From the IMG/VR virus record IMGVR_UViG_3300006919_006911, positions 1 through 22,382 of that record: a stretch of 22,382 nucleotides of DNA; one strand, given 5' to 3'. The first letter of the stretch is position 1. Every line of letters starts with the position of its first letter. Origin of the DNA: a virus. This document shows, piece after piece, positions 5,769-13,173 of this stretch. Position numbers and translations under genes: made by a program. The notes below the pieces were generated by a model. The model made no database searches. It was given only the letters and a program-made list of their open reading frames with translations, and was not told where the DNA came from.

Positions 5769-6788
5769 TTATGACTGTCTGTTTCTAATCATTGCAAGAA
5801 TATCATCTGCTGATTTTTTACCTGCATCACCTGATGCTTCTGCTGGAGCAGTTGCTACTGGTTCAGCCGCTGGTGCTGGTGCAGGAGTTTCTACTGCTGG
5901 TGCAGGTGCTGGTGCAGTTTCTGTTACAGGAGCCACACTCGCTGTTGCAGTTGCTGGTACAGTTTGAGCTGGTGCGACTGTTGATTGAGTGTTTGTACTT
6001 CCTGTATCAAGTCCATAGGGTTTAAAAAAGTTACCCCATCTTGCTGGATCATACAGCTCTCCATCAACACTTGCTTGGAACATTTCAGCAATCGCTTGTA
6101 CACCTTCTTCAGTTGGTTTTGCTGGAAGATAATCATTTAGATTAAATAATCCATGTGTATCAATCGCCGCAAGTTGTTCTTCAGTCAATGCTGTTTCTTT
6201 TCTTGCCCACTTACTTGTGGAATAATCTGCGTATTGTCCTTTAGTTGTTTTTGCTAAACGGAAGTCAGTACCATTAACATAATCAGTTGGTAGGTTTTCC
6301 ATTTCTGGATCCATTAATGCTGATTTAATAATGTTAAAAATTTGAGGACCAATTACAAATCTTCTAATTGGATTCTCAGGACTTTCTTCGTTTAGTGGAT
6401 TTTCGTTTACGAAACCTTGGAAAATGTAAGAACGTTTTTTCCAATATTTTCTACCCATATCTTCTAAAGATGGATCTTTAAACCAAGGTCTAACTTCAGT
6501 CAATACTGGACAATTTTCACCAAACATTTCCATACAAGGTACTTGTACAGTTGTTGGTTTTTGATCGCCACCTACAACTCCAGGGAATGTAAGTCTGATC
6601 ATTTGTCGTTCAACCCAAAAGAACGTGTTGTTTGGATCAGAGTCAGGTAAGAACCTTAACAAGGTACTTGTTCCTTCGTCTATATTCCAAAATGGGTAAA
6701 TTGCGTTATCGCTTTGAGCTGGGGAACTACCGCTGGATTTGGATTCCATAGATTGTAGTTTTGCTCTTATTTCTGCTAATGAGGCCAT
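5769..6788 (-). CDS. 32: Single-stranded DNA-binding protein gp32
   Basis: 339 aa. The N-terminal helix MASLAEIRAKLQSMESK corresponds to the cooperativity region of T4 gp32. The core (about 28-255) carries YPFWNIDEGTSTLLRFLPD and the Cys pair C85/C93 (VPCMEMFGENCPV) near where T4 gp32 has its zinc site. Residues 260-315 are a low-complexity Ala/Pro/Thr/Val linker, ending in KKSADDILAMIRNRQS rather than the long acidic tail of T4 gp32. Start: ATG at 6788 with AGGAG 9 nt upstream. A longer frame to 6881 would translate through the promoter and leader, so I rejected it. First gene of the recombination operon. T4 gp32 regulates its own translation through leader RNA; the leader here is about 60 nt from the sigma70 promoter and I see no obvious pseudoknot. 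Confidence 0.93.
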   Translation of the reverse strand: MASLAEIRAKLQSMESKSSGSSPAQSDNAIYPFWNIDEGTSTLLRFLPDSDPNNTFFWVERQMIRLTFPGVVGGDQKPTTVQVPCMEMFGENCPVLTEVRPWFKDPSLEDMGRKYWKKRSYIFQGFVNENPLNEESPENPIRRFVIGPQIFNIIKSALMDPEMENLPTDYVNGTDFRLAKTTKGQYADYSTSKWARKETALTEEQLAAIDTHGLFNLNDYLPAKPTEEGVQAIAEMFQASVDGELYDPARWGNFFKPYGLDTGSTNTQSTVAPAQTVPATATASVAPVTETAPAPAPAVETPAPAPAAEPVATAPAEASGDAGKKSADDILAMIRNRQS

Positions 6789-6852
6789 GATGTTTCTCCT
6801 ATATTTGCCATGTTTGTCATACCTTCTGTGTTTAGGGTACAACTGTTTTATT

Positions 6853-6881
6853 ATTATAATGCCTTGATGCAAAAAAGTCAA
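6853..6881 (-). promoter_or_regulatory. Sigma70-type promoter for the gp32-uvsX-uvsY operon
   Basis: Minus-strand TTGACT (6881-6876), 17-bp spacer, perfect TATAAT (6858-6853), 64 bp before the gp32 ATG. It is one of the four sigma70-like promoters of the window and fits early or middle expression of recombination genes. Confidence 0.9.
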
Positions 6882-6891
6882 GTACTTTTTT
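6871..6891 (-). terminator. Weak A/U-stem terminator overlapping the gp32 promoter
   Basis: AAAAAAGT (6871-6878) and ACTTTTTT (6884-6891) form an 8-bp stem with a 5-nt loop. On the minus strand it ends in a run of six T, so it could stop or pause transcripts arriving from the gene at 6945-8204; by symmetry it also works on the plus strand. The stem contains the -35 element of the gp32 promoter. Low GC makes it a weak hairpin. Confidence 0.4.
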
Positions 6892-6898
6892 ACAACTA

Positions 6899-6916
6899 TT
6901 GGCCATTTCTGGCCAA
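6899..6916 (-). other. GNRA-capped hairpin upstream of gp32
   Basis: On the minus strand TTGGCCA, loop GAAA, TGGCCAA: a 7-bp stem with a stable GNRA tetraloop. It starts one nt after the position where transcription from the late box at 6923-6930 should begin, so it would be a 5'-terminal stem-loop of a late gp32 transcript. It also lies 3' of the gene at 6945-8204 and may contribute to termination with the A/U hairpin that follows, although no U-tract adjoins it. Confidence 0.6.
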
Positions 6917-6922
6917 CAAATT

Positions 6923-6930
6923 TATTTATC
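6923..6930 (-). promoter_or_regulatory. Late-promoter box upstream of gp32
   Basis: Minus-strand GATAAATA, identical to the boxes before the sheath, tube and gp13-like genes. T4-like late promoters consist of a single TATAAATA-type -10 box. Together with the sigma70 promoter at 6853-6881 this would give the gp32 operon both early and late transcription. Confidence 0.55.
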
Positions 6931-6944
6931 TTTAAATGCTGATT

Positions 6945-8204
6945 TTACTCTGCAAATTGGCTTATAAACACTTCATATGCTTCTGCAACATCCATAGGTG
7001 CTGATTTTGTATATGAATTGTTATTAGCACTCAATAAACAACTTTTAATAGTACCGTATTCAAACTGATTAAGTCCACTACCTGCACTAAGTTTACTGCT
7101 CAAATTTTGTAAATAATTTGATAGTCTATCATCTTTTGCTGTTTGGCTTAACATACTTACCTGATGTCCAAGTCTAGCATGAGGATTTTCGAAATCCATA
7201 ATATCTGTTTCTGTTAACCTGTCTTTTAGTTCAGCAAAATTTTCTGACTCTACTGCTTTTGTTATATAACTTTCAAAACTTTTCTTTCTGCTGATTAAAT
7301 TTTTTAAGTTATTAGTCACATTAGCAACTTTGTCATCAAAATGTGTTTCTGTAAATTTACTTTCAATATCTATATCGTCTGTAAGAACTTCTACAGAATT
7401 ATAATCATTTAAACTTTCAACTGCGTTGGCATAACTTTTTACACCTTGTAATCTTTTGAAATAACTTTGTATTTCCTGGATATTTTCCACAGCCAGTTCA
7501 ACAAACTCTTGATTATCTTCATTTACTAATTTAGAATTTCTAACATATCTTACAAACTCACGGAGTTGTCTGTAATCTTTAGCCATTTCTGTAATAGTTT
7601 GTCCTACTGTGTCAAAAGTTTCACCACCATTGTGTATATGCCTAGCCATAGCTCTTGCCATCGCTAAATTATTTTCAGGTAATTTAAACATTTCCTGACC
7701 ACGTTTAATATATATACTATGGATATCTCTACTTCTAGCACCACGTTTTTCTTCGTCTATAGCCTTTTTATGTCTTAACACAATTTTAACTTCATCTATT
7801 CCCTGATAACTGGATTTAGATGAACCTGTAAGTTTGTTAAAACTGGCTTCCATTACATCTGCCATGTCTTTCTCCGCACTTTTTTTGACGTTCATTTCTT
7901 CGCCTTTGGGTTTGATTTTTTTATTAAAAATTTTATAATCAAAACTCATTAAATAATCTTGGGCTAAATCTTTTATCATAGCTCGAACAGGTTCTTCTGA
8001 TAAATCTTCACTTGTTGCTAACATGATAGTTTTTTCTGCCAAGTCTAATCTTGCTAAAAGATTAGGCTCTTGAACAGCAAAACGTGTTGCTTCTTGAGGA
8101 TTTAAAACTAAATCACCTTCTTTATTATAACTTTTAACACTATACCCAAATCCTTTGAGTATATTAAAAAGTTTTTCCGATACTATTTCGTAATTTACTG
8201 CCAT
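6945..8204 (-). CDS. Conserved-looking protein of unknown function, 419 aa
   Basis: 419 aa, mostly helical and charged, with no signal peptide or membrane segment. An N-terminal domain (1-100) precedes a Lys-rich linker, then a segment with IDEVKIVLRHKK (138-149) and RHIHNGGETFDTVGQTI (about 190-206), and long helices in the C-terminal half. I recognise no catalytic motif. The ATG at 8204 has no Shine-Dalgarno sequence but lies exactly 5 nt after a GATAAATA late box, so expression is probably late and the product may be a virion or assembly protein. It follows the glycosyltransferase-like gene (stop at 8209) and precedes the gp32 promoter region. Confidence 0.8.
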   Translation of the reverse strand: MAVNYEIVSEKLFNILKGFGYSVKSYNKEGDLVLNPQEATRFAVQEPNLLARLDLAEKTIMLATSEDLSEEPVRAMIKDLAQDYLMSFDYKIFNKKIKPKGEEMNVKKSAEKDMADVMEASFNKLTGSSKSSYQGIDEVKIVLRHKKAIDEEKRGARSRDIHSIYIKRGQEMFKLPENNLAMARAMARHIHNGGETFDTVGQTITEMAKDYRQLREFVRYVRNSKLVNEDNQEFVELAVENIQEIQSYFKRLQGVKSYANAVESLNDYNSVEVLTDDIDIESKFTETHFDDKVANVTNNLKNLISRKKSFESYITKAVESENFAELKDRLTETDIMDFENPHARLGHQVSMLSQTAKDDRLSNYLQNLSSKLSAGSGLNQFEYGTIKSCLLSANNNSYTKSAPMDVAEAYEVFISQFAE

Positions 8205-8208
8205 ACAA

Positions 8209-9465
8209 CTATTTATCGTTCTTTGCTACAAATTGGTCCACATAAGCAGACAGTTCCGAATAGCATAAATGATTATTATGTATTTTAAAATACAAATTAT
8301 GATTATGTAATAATATGTCTTTCATTTCTACTAGAGTATTACTCCATTTTTTATGGCTCCAACCTGAAAGATCTTTAAAAAGATTGTTAATATAGACTAT
8401 TCTTTCATCAGAATCTATTATTTTATCATAACTTTCGTCCCACCATTTATCAAAAGTTTTAAATCCTAAATCATGCAAAATTTCCAAACTGTTTGGCTCA
8501 CCAAAAAATATAAATGGATACAAATATTTAAATGGTTTGTTTAATTTTTCTGTAAAAATTACCTCACCTGAAGGAGAATCTAATTCTGTTTCAAATATAA
8601 ATTCACAATAGGCTTTATTATATAATTTATTGTTATGAAATAACTTTAATAAATGATTCACTGATGCTACTTTATTATTTTCAAATTCTTCAACTTTATT
8701 TTGCCAGGGTAAAGAGTGTTTAAATTTAAAATCTATATTAGGATTATACTGCTCTACTTTCTCTTTTGTGCTATTAAAGGAAATTAAATTTTCTTGTAAT
8801 AAATTATTTTGATATATAAACTCTGCAAATTGACACCTACTACGTCTTGGCTTTCTTAAAAGTGCCATACATTTGTAAGGCCTCTGTATTGGAGCCATTA
8901 ATGTTTTAATATTTTCCTGTATTTTAATATCATCTGTTTCATACAAAGGCTCTACAGCAACCGGAATATTTCTAGTAATTACGTCTATGCCTAAAATACT
9001 TTTTGTATTAAATGTATTAACTACAGAACAAATATTCTCTGTTTTTAATTTGTACTTTTTAATTGTGTTTTGTAACACTTTATGTAATGTACTATCTTTT
9101 TTAATACTGGTGTGTTCTATAAAACTATCTAAAATTATCAAAACTTTATTATTGTGGGAAGCATCTAATACATCTTGTGGTATTTCAAAAGAATCTGTAT
9201 CTGATAAAACGTCAGTAAAAATTCCTGGTGCAACAAATATATGATATGCAAAAAGGTTTTTATCATTACTTTTAAAATGTGATATTATATCACTTACAGG
9301 GTATATAGTTTTATGTGGTACTGGAAAGACTTTTTCATAAATTCCTAACTTAATGGTTTTTAAAATATTTTCTTCTGAATATCCATTAAAGTGCTCGTAA
9401 ACATTTCCTTTATAGTTAAAAAATTTTTTTGGATATGTATTTAAATTTACATTTACAATAGACAT
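8209..9465 (-). CDS. Glycosyltransferase-like protein, 418 aa
   Basis: A soluble-looking 418-aa protein rich in Lys, Asn, Ile and Phe. The clearest signal is in the C-terminal half: ETELDSPSGEVIFTEKLNKP (about 293-312), then FIFFGEPNSLEILHDLGFKTF and DKWWDESYD. This pattern (E...xTEKxxKP, then a G-x-P-x-S loop, then LGFxTF) occurs in phage glycosyltransferase-like proteins and recalls the nucleotide-sugar-binding half of GT10-type fucosyltransferases. RKPRRSRCQFAEFIYQNNLL (about 204-223) fits the start of that Rossmann half. Sugar and acceptor are unknown. The ATG shares its A with the large-terminase stop (TAATG), so translation is probably coupled to terL. It may modify virion proteins or host surface glycans. 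The stop codon (AACGATAAATAG) contains the late box of the next gene. Confidence 0.6.
   Translation of the reverse strand: MSIVNVNLNTYPKKFFNYKGNVYEHFNGYSEENILKTIKLGIYEKVFPVPHKTIYPVSDIISHFKSNDKNLFAYHIFVAPGIFTDVLSDTDSFEIPQDVLDASHNNKVLIILDSFIEHTSIKKDSTLHKVLQNTIKKYKLKTENICSVVNTFNTKSILGIDVITRNIPVAVEPLYETDDIKIQENIKTLMAPIQRPYKCMALLRKPRRSRCQFAEFIYQNNLLQENLISFNSTKEKVEQYNPNIDFKFKHSLPWQNKVEEFENNKVASVNHLLKLFHNNKLYNKAYCEFIFETELDSPSGEVIFTEKLNKPFKYLYPFIFFGEPNSLEILHDLGFKTFDKWWDESYDKIIDSDERIVYINNLFKDLSGWSHKKWSNTLVEMKDILLHNHNLYFKIHNNHLCYSELSAYVDQFVAKNDK
8210..8217 (-). promoter_or_regulatory. Late-promoter box directly before the 419-aa gene
   Basis: Minus-strand GATAAATA ending 5 nt before the ATG at 8204, with no Shine-Dalgarno between. 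It overlaps the last codons and stop (GAT AAA TAG) of the glycosyltransferase-like gene. With T4-like late geometry, transcription would begin at or next to the A of the ATG. Confidence 0.65.
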
Positions 9466-11051
9466 TATATAACAGGAAGAGGTTGATCATAATCATCACC
9501 ATCTTCATCATCAAAACTATTCCAACCCAGTCCACTGCTTACAGCATTGTAAACATCGTCTTCAAATGTGCTTATGTAATCAACCATACGCAAGGCTAAC
9601 ACCATACTCATTACTAAGTCATCTGTTTGACCTGGTTTTGCTTTGAATGAATTAGCATTAGATACAAAGTTTTTTAATTCACTTACAATAGGTTTACTTT
9701 TTAAAAATAGTTTATCTTGCTCTATAAGTCTTTTTAATGTCAGACAGGATTCAATTTTGCTTTTATGTGTAGTGTGATAACCTCTTCTTCCTTTTTTACC
9801 CTGTATTTTTTTAGGCTCATGTAACATTTCACCTGGAAAGTTTTCCTCACCTGTGTCTCTAATTACAACAAGAGCCGCTTCACCTATAGCATTATTTTCA
9901 ACAGTCCAGTATGTCATAGCACCATTTGTTTGCTCTCTAATGTAATGAAGGATTTCCATAACTACTCTCATTTGTCCTTCTATAGGAGTTTTATTATGAC
10001 ACCATTCTCCCACCTGAGTCATACTAGGTACTTCTAAAATTTGTATGGCCGCATTATCACCACCTGTACCGGTACTTGGATCTAAACTTACCACATAAGT
10101 AAAATCAGGTGTAGGATGTTTATACCAACGAACTTGACCGCTACGCAATACAGGATCTACGCCTTTCATTTCCAAAAGTTTAAGGGGATCTATAAGTGTT
10201 TCATCATATATAACAAATTCACATTCGTGTTCACGTTTAAATCTTTCTTCACCTATTCTGCCACGTTCTTCAGTTGCCCATGTGGCGTCTCTGTCAGGAT
10301 GTTCGTCCCATTTTGCCAGTAATGGTTTAAACCCATTTATGCCTACTTCCTGTTCATTACCGTGTTCATCAAACAATTTATTTGCTTGTTGCCAAATCAT
10401 AGCAAAGGTATCTTCATCACTGTTAGGTGTGCTAGTAATTATACATTTACCACCTGTTGCTAAGGTGGGGGATAGTGCTGTCCAAAATTCAGATGCAATA
10501 CGTTGAGGCACAAAAGCAAACTCATCTAAGTACACTAGAGTAAGCGACATACCCCTACCAGTATTTTCTGTTGTTGTGGCGGCAACAATTCTGCTACCAT
10601 TATCAAAACTAATACTACCTTTATTGTACTCTGTCACACCTGCTCTGATATGATCAGGCACACTTTCGTATGCATATCTAATACGTTGCATAATTTCCTG
10701 AGCACCTGCTTGTTTGTGAGCCGCAACTAGTATTGTGCTGTCGGGTCTAAACATAGCATACCACAACAAATAACCTGCCGCCACAGTAGTTTTACCCATC
10801 TGTCTGCCCAGCATGTTTATACTGTATCTGTGATTATTATAATTTTCTATTAGATCTAACTGGTAACTAAAAGGTTCGAAGTCTATACCACCTTTTGTAG
10901 GATGTTGTATTTTTACGTGATGTTCCATAAAATACAGAGGACCTGTCGCCGGATTGGCGCAATTTTTGAAATCTTCTATAGTGTCTGGTGTATATGATGT
11001 TTTACTATAACCTTGTTTAACCAGACTGGTATCTGCTGTTCCTCTTGCCAT
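9465..11051 (-). CDS. 17: Terminase large subunit (gp17-like packaging ATPase/nuclease)
   Basis: 528 aa; packages DNA into the prohead and cuts the concatemer. ATPase half: Walker A LGRQMGKTT (81-89), Walker B LVYLDE (172-177) and coupling motif TSTPN (206-210). RNase H-fold nuclease half: D324 in VVSLDPSTGTGGD, E385 in YWTVENNAIG and D477/D478 in GQTDDLV, which match the metal-binding acidic triad of T4 gp17. T4 gp17 is 610 aa, so this is a somewhat shorter version. The ATG at 11051 has no Shine-Dalgarno; a TATAAATA box ends 6 nt before it. The stop overlaps the glycosyltransferase-like start. No intein or insertion is seen. Confidence 0.97.
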   Translation of the reverse strand: MARGTADTSLVKQGYSKTSYTPDTIEDFKNCANPATGPLYFMEHHVKIQHPTKGGIDFEPFSYQLDLIENYNNHRYSINMLGRQMGKTTVAAGYLLWYAMFRPDSTILVAAHKQAGAQEIMQRIRYAYESVPDHIRAGVTEYNKGSISFDNGSRIVAATTTENTGRGMSLTLVYLDEFAFVPQRIASEFWTALSPTLATGGKCIITSTPNSDEDTFAMIWQQANKLFDEHGNEQEVGINGFKPLLAKWDEHPDRDATWATEERGRIGEERFKREHECEFVIYDETLIDPLKLLEMKGVDPVLRSGQVRWYKHPTPDFTYVVSLDPSTGTGGDNAAIQILEVPSMTQVGEWCHNKTPIEGQMRVVMEILHYIREQTNGAMTYWTVENNAIGEAALVVIRDTGEENFPGEMLHEPKKIQGKKGRRGYHTTHKSKIESCLTLKRLIEQDKLFLKSKPIVSELKNFVSNANSFKAKPGQTDDLVMSMVLALRMVDYISTFEDDVYNAVSSGLGWNSFDDEDGDDYDQPLPVI

Positions 11052-11057
11052 AATAAG

Positions 11058-11065
11058 TATTTATA
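11058..11065 (-). promoter_or_regulatory. Late-promoter box directly before terL
   Basis: Minus-strand TATAAATA, identical to the T4 late consensus, ending 6 nt before the terL ATG. It lies in the 45-bp gap after the Cys-rich gene, in a region with no Shine-Dalgarno sequence. Confidence 0.7.
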
Positions 11066-11096
11066 AGGAATTTAAGGGGAATATCTTTAAAAAAGA

Positions 11097-11933
11097 TTAA
11101 CCTACTGATTTAGTTAGTTTATCTTTTAAATAGTTTATAAGAACTTCTTTATCAGTACTATAATTAGGTTTATCGTCCTGAGGTAAGCCTTTTACTACTA
11201 TTTCTTCAGGTTCTTGATCATCACATCCGCAATCTGCTTGACCACAATCACCACATACTTCTGCTTCTGGCTCTTCATGATCATGCTCTGGTTCGTCATG
11301 CTCTGGTTCATCATGCTTTGGTTCATCTGATTTTGGAAGTGTAATACCTGCAAGTCTTAAAATATCATGTAGTTCATCCATACTGTCAGCATTTGCACTA
11401 ACAGTAACACTGGAATCACCTTGTTTTTTAGTTTTGGTATATGTTACAGTTTCTTTATCTTCGTCTTGTCCAGGCATAGCATAACCTAAACTTTCATCAA
11501 CTTTACCTCTGCAACCATCACAATCTTTTGGACAATCACATGGGTTATTACCACAACATCCGCATTCTGCTTCATTTATAGGATCAGCATCATAATCTTT
11601 ACTTGCGGCTAATGGCATATCTACACCATCTAAACTATTACTAGATTTTGTTATTGGTTTTTCTTTTTTGTCTCTTTTACTTTGACCTTGTTTAGCAATT
11701 TGATCTGTTCTTTTAAGTCCTGATATTCCTTGAGATGCTAAATTATGAAGTAATTCTTCTATAGTATCTAATGTTTGTAATTCTTGAGCAGAAGCACCTT
11801 GTCCTTGATTCTTTTTATTAAACAATCTAAAAAGCATTTCTATTTGACTAGGATTCATTCCTGATGCATTCAACCATTGTCTTAATGCAGATCTTTCTCC
11901 GCCTTGAAATGCTTGTAGTTCGTCTAATTTCAT
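11097..11933 (-). CDS. Cys-rich acidic protein of unknown function upstream of terL
   Basis: 278 aa in distinct blocks. Residues 1-85 are helical. Residues 121-144 hold seven Cys (124, 126, 127, 132, 134, 138, 141). Residues 181-200 contain SMDELHDILRLAGI. Residues 203-218 are three tandem DEP(K/E)H repeats. Residues 226-237 hold four more Cys in CGDCGQADCGC. A basic C-terminal helix closes the protein. The Cys blocks look able to bind zinc or another metal. I recognise no family as a whole; the short LxxILRLAGI-type motif occurs in virion-associated proteins of marine T4-like phages, from memory. The ATG overlaps the stop of the previous gene (TAATG). Position between the two terminase genes suggests head assembly or packaging. 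Confidence 0.75.
   Translation of the reverse strand: MKLDELQAFQGGERSALRQWLNASGMNPSQIEMLFRLFNKKNQGQGASAQELQTLDTIEELLHNLASQGISGLKRTDQIAKQGQSKRDKKEKPITKSSNSLDGVDMPLAASKDYDADPINEAECGCCGNNPCDCPKDCDGCRGKVDESLGYAMPGQDEDKETVTYTKTKKQGDSSVTVSANADSMDELHDILRLAGITLPKSDEPKHDEPEHDEPEHDHEEPEAEVCGDCGQADCGCDDQEPEEIVVKGLPQDDKPNYSTDKEVLINYLKDKLTKSVG
11281..11325 (-). repeat. Three tandem 15-bp repeats coding DEP(K/E)H
   Basis: Three in-frame 15-bp units (11281-11295, 11296-11310, 11311-11325) that differ at only one or two positions each. They encode three copies of an acidic, His-containing pentapeptide between the two Cys clusters of the host gene. Such repeats expand and contract easily by slippage. Confidence 0.85.
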
Positions 11934-12649
11934 TAAACTAATCCTCCAGCACCTCTGGATTGAGATACTCTAGAAACTTCTTTAGAACTTTCAGCACCCT
12001 TACCCATATTAACACCTTTAGTAAGATCATCATATGTTGGAGCAAGGTTATCACCCATTAGTTCATCTTTGCTAGGATAATTTCTAAAATAGTCAGCACC
12101 TTTTTCTGCTTTAATTTTAGCAAGTTCATCTAAGAATTTTTTGTTGTATTCTTCACCAAACATTGCTTCTGAAAAATCCATGTCTTGATTTTCCATTTCA
12201 TAATGCTCAAATGCTTCAGCACCATCATGTAAATCAATATTTTCAGGATCTATGTCAACATTTCTATCTACATCATTTGCTACCCTTTCTGCCTGAATAT
12301 CTGCTTCAAGTCTTCTTGGTTCTTTAACACCATAGCATATAACTCTTTCATGATCAAGTCCCATATTAACTGCTAACCAAACTTCAAGAATTCTTTCGTT
12401 TACAGGATATTTTAGTATAATATCTGAACTGCAAACTTCTGATGTAAATTGTACGCCTTTAATTCGGCTAAATTCTAATGGATTTTCTTGAATTGGAGTT
12501 CTTTTAAAAGGTGTAGCACTAACAAAATTATACTTAGCAAGACATTTTTCTAAAATATCCATATGATCATCACCACAATCTGCGGCAACTTTAATTCTGT
12601 ATCCGTATTCTTTGCTAAATGCTTCTGCTATGTATTGCTTTAATTCCAT
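11933..12649 (-). CDS. Protein of unknown function, probable head or virion gene, 238 aa
   Basis: An N-terminal domain (about 1-125) begins MELKQYIAEAFSKEYGYRIK and contains a compact alpha/beta pattern including KYPVNERILEVWLAVNMGL and RVICYGVKEPRRLEA. A flexible acidic second half ends in GAGGLV. The start at ATG 12649 is chosen over an in-frame TTG at 12661 because GGAG lies 7 nt before the ATG. Transcription may start at the GATAAATA box at 12676-12683. It sits between the terminase subunits and overlaps the next gene by TAATG. From memory, similar proteins are shared by marine T4-like phages, but I cannot assign a role. Confidence 0.75.
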   Translation of the reverse strand: MELKQYIAEAFSKEYGYRIKVAADCGDDHMDILEKCLAKYNFVSATPFKRTPIQENPLEFSRIKGVQFTSEVCSSDIILKYPVNERILEVWLAVNMGLDHERVICYGVKEPRRLEADIQAERVANDVDRNVDIDPENIDLHDGAEAFEHYEMENQDMDFSEAMFGEEYNKKFLDELAKIKAEKGADYFRNYPSKDELMGDNLAPTYDDLTKGVNMGKGAESSKEVSRVSQSRGAGGLV

Positions 12650-12674
12650 TAGAAACTCCAAATTCTATATAATG

Positions 12675-13160
12675 TTATTTATCATTTTTTACATTTTCAT
12701 CTTTAATTATTCTTAAAAGATCGTTTCTATCAAATACTGTTGCTTGAACGGCTTCTGTTTCACTACCCTTATTATCAAACTTATCTATTCTTGCTTTCTT
12801 AAGCATTAAATCTATTTGTTGTAACTTTGCTTTTGTTTTGGCGTCACTGGCATCTAAGGCTATTTTAAGCATATTACTTGCTTCTGCAAATACTTTACCA
12901 GCCGCCATGTCACTTACATTCATGCCTAATTGCATAAGTTGTTCATAACTTTCTATAGCCTTTTTGGCTATGTCATTCATTTCACCTTCGTGATCTTCTA
13001 AACCTTTGATTTCTTTAAAAGCGGCATTTATTTTTTCACTAACACTTAATGCGTTCTGAGTTTCTTCTATCTCTGCTTCTGTCTCCACAATAGTGGCTTC
13101 GGTTTTTGTAACCTCTTCAATAGGGGGTAGATTAAACTCTTCTTCTAGTTTTTTAGTCAT
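12675..13160 (-). CDS. 16: Terminase small subunit (gp16-like)
   Basis: 161 aa. An acidic N-terminus (EEEFNLPPIEEV) leads to a long antiparallel helical region (about 42-125) with the pattern IAKKAIESYEQLMQLGMN and AEASNMLKIALDASDAKTKAKL, then a short C-terminal tail. This is the organisation of T4 gp16-type small terminases, which form rings, recognise packaging sites and stimulate the large subunit. The ATG at 13160 lacks a Shine-Dalgarno but lies 5 nt after an AATAAATA late box. In T4, genes 16 and 17 are adjacent; here two genes separate them. The call rests on helical pattern, length and context. Confidence 0.72.
   Translation of the reverse strand: MTKKLEEEFNLPPIEEVTKTEATIVETEAEIEETQNALSVSEKINAAFKEIKGLEDHEGEMNDIAKKAIESYEQLMQLGMNVSDMAAGKVFAEASNMLKIALDASDAKTKAKLQQIDLMLKKARIDKFDNKGSETEAVQATVFDRNDLLRIIKDENVKNDK
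12676..12683 (-). promoter_or_regulatory. Late-promoter box overlapping the small-terminase stop
   Basis: Minus-strand GATAAATA spanning the end of the small-terminase gene (AAT GAT AAA TAA), 26 nt before the ATG at 12649. Here a conventional leader with GGAG follows. Confidence 0.55.
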
Positions 13161-13165
13161 ATCAG

Positions 13166-13173
13166 TATTTATT
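13166..13173 (-). promoter_or_regulatory. Late-promoter-like box directly before the small terminase gene
   Basis: Minus-strand AATAAATA ending 5 nt before the ATG at 13160, overlapping the stop codon of the gp4-like gene. Same spacing as the boxes before the genes at 8204 and 20484; no Shine-Dalgarno. Confidence 0.55.

Noticed and set aside
5650-6025. Plus-strand Ala- and Leu-rich open frames
   Set aside because: They mirror the low-complexity Ala/Pro linker of gp32 on the opposite strand; no ribosome binding site or promoter, and composition explains them.
6789-6881. N-terminal extension of gp32 to an upstream start at 6881
   Set aside because: It would translate through the TATAAT and leader. 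The ATG at 6788 has AGGAG and gives the conserved MASLAEIRAKL start.
11281-11325. Tandem repeats as a CRISPR array
   Set aside because: 15-bp in-frame units without spacers, coding for repeated DEP(K/E)H.
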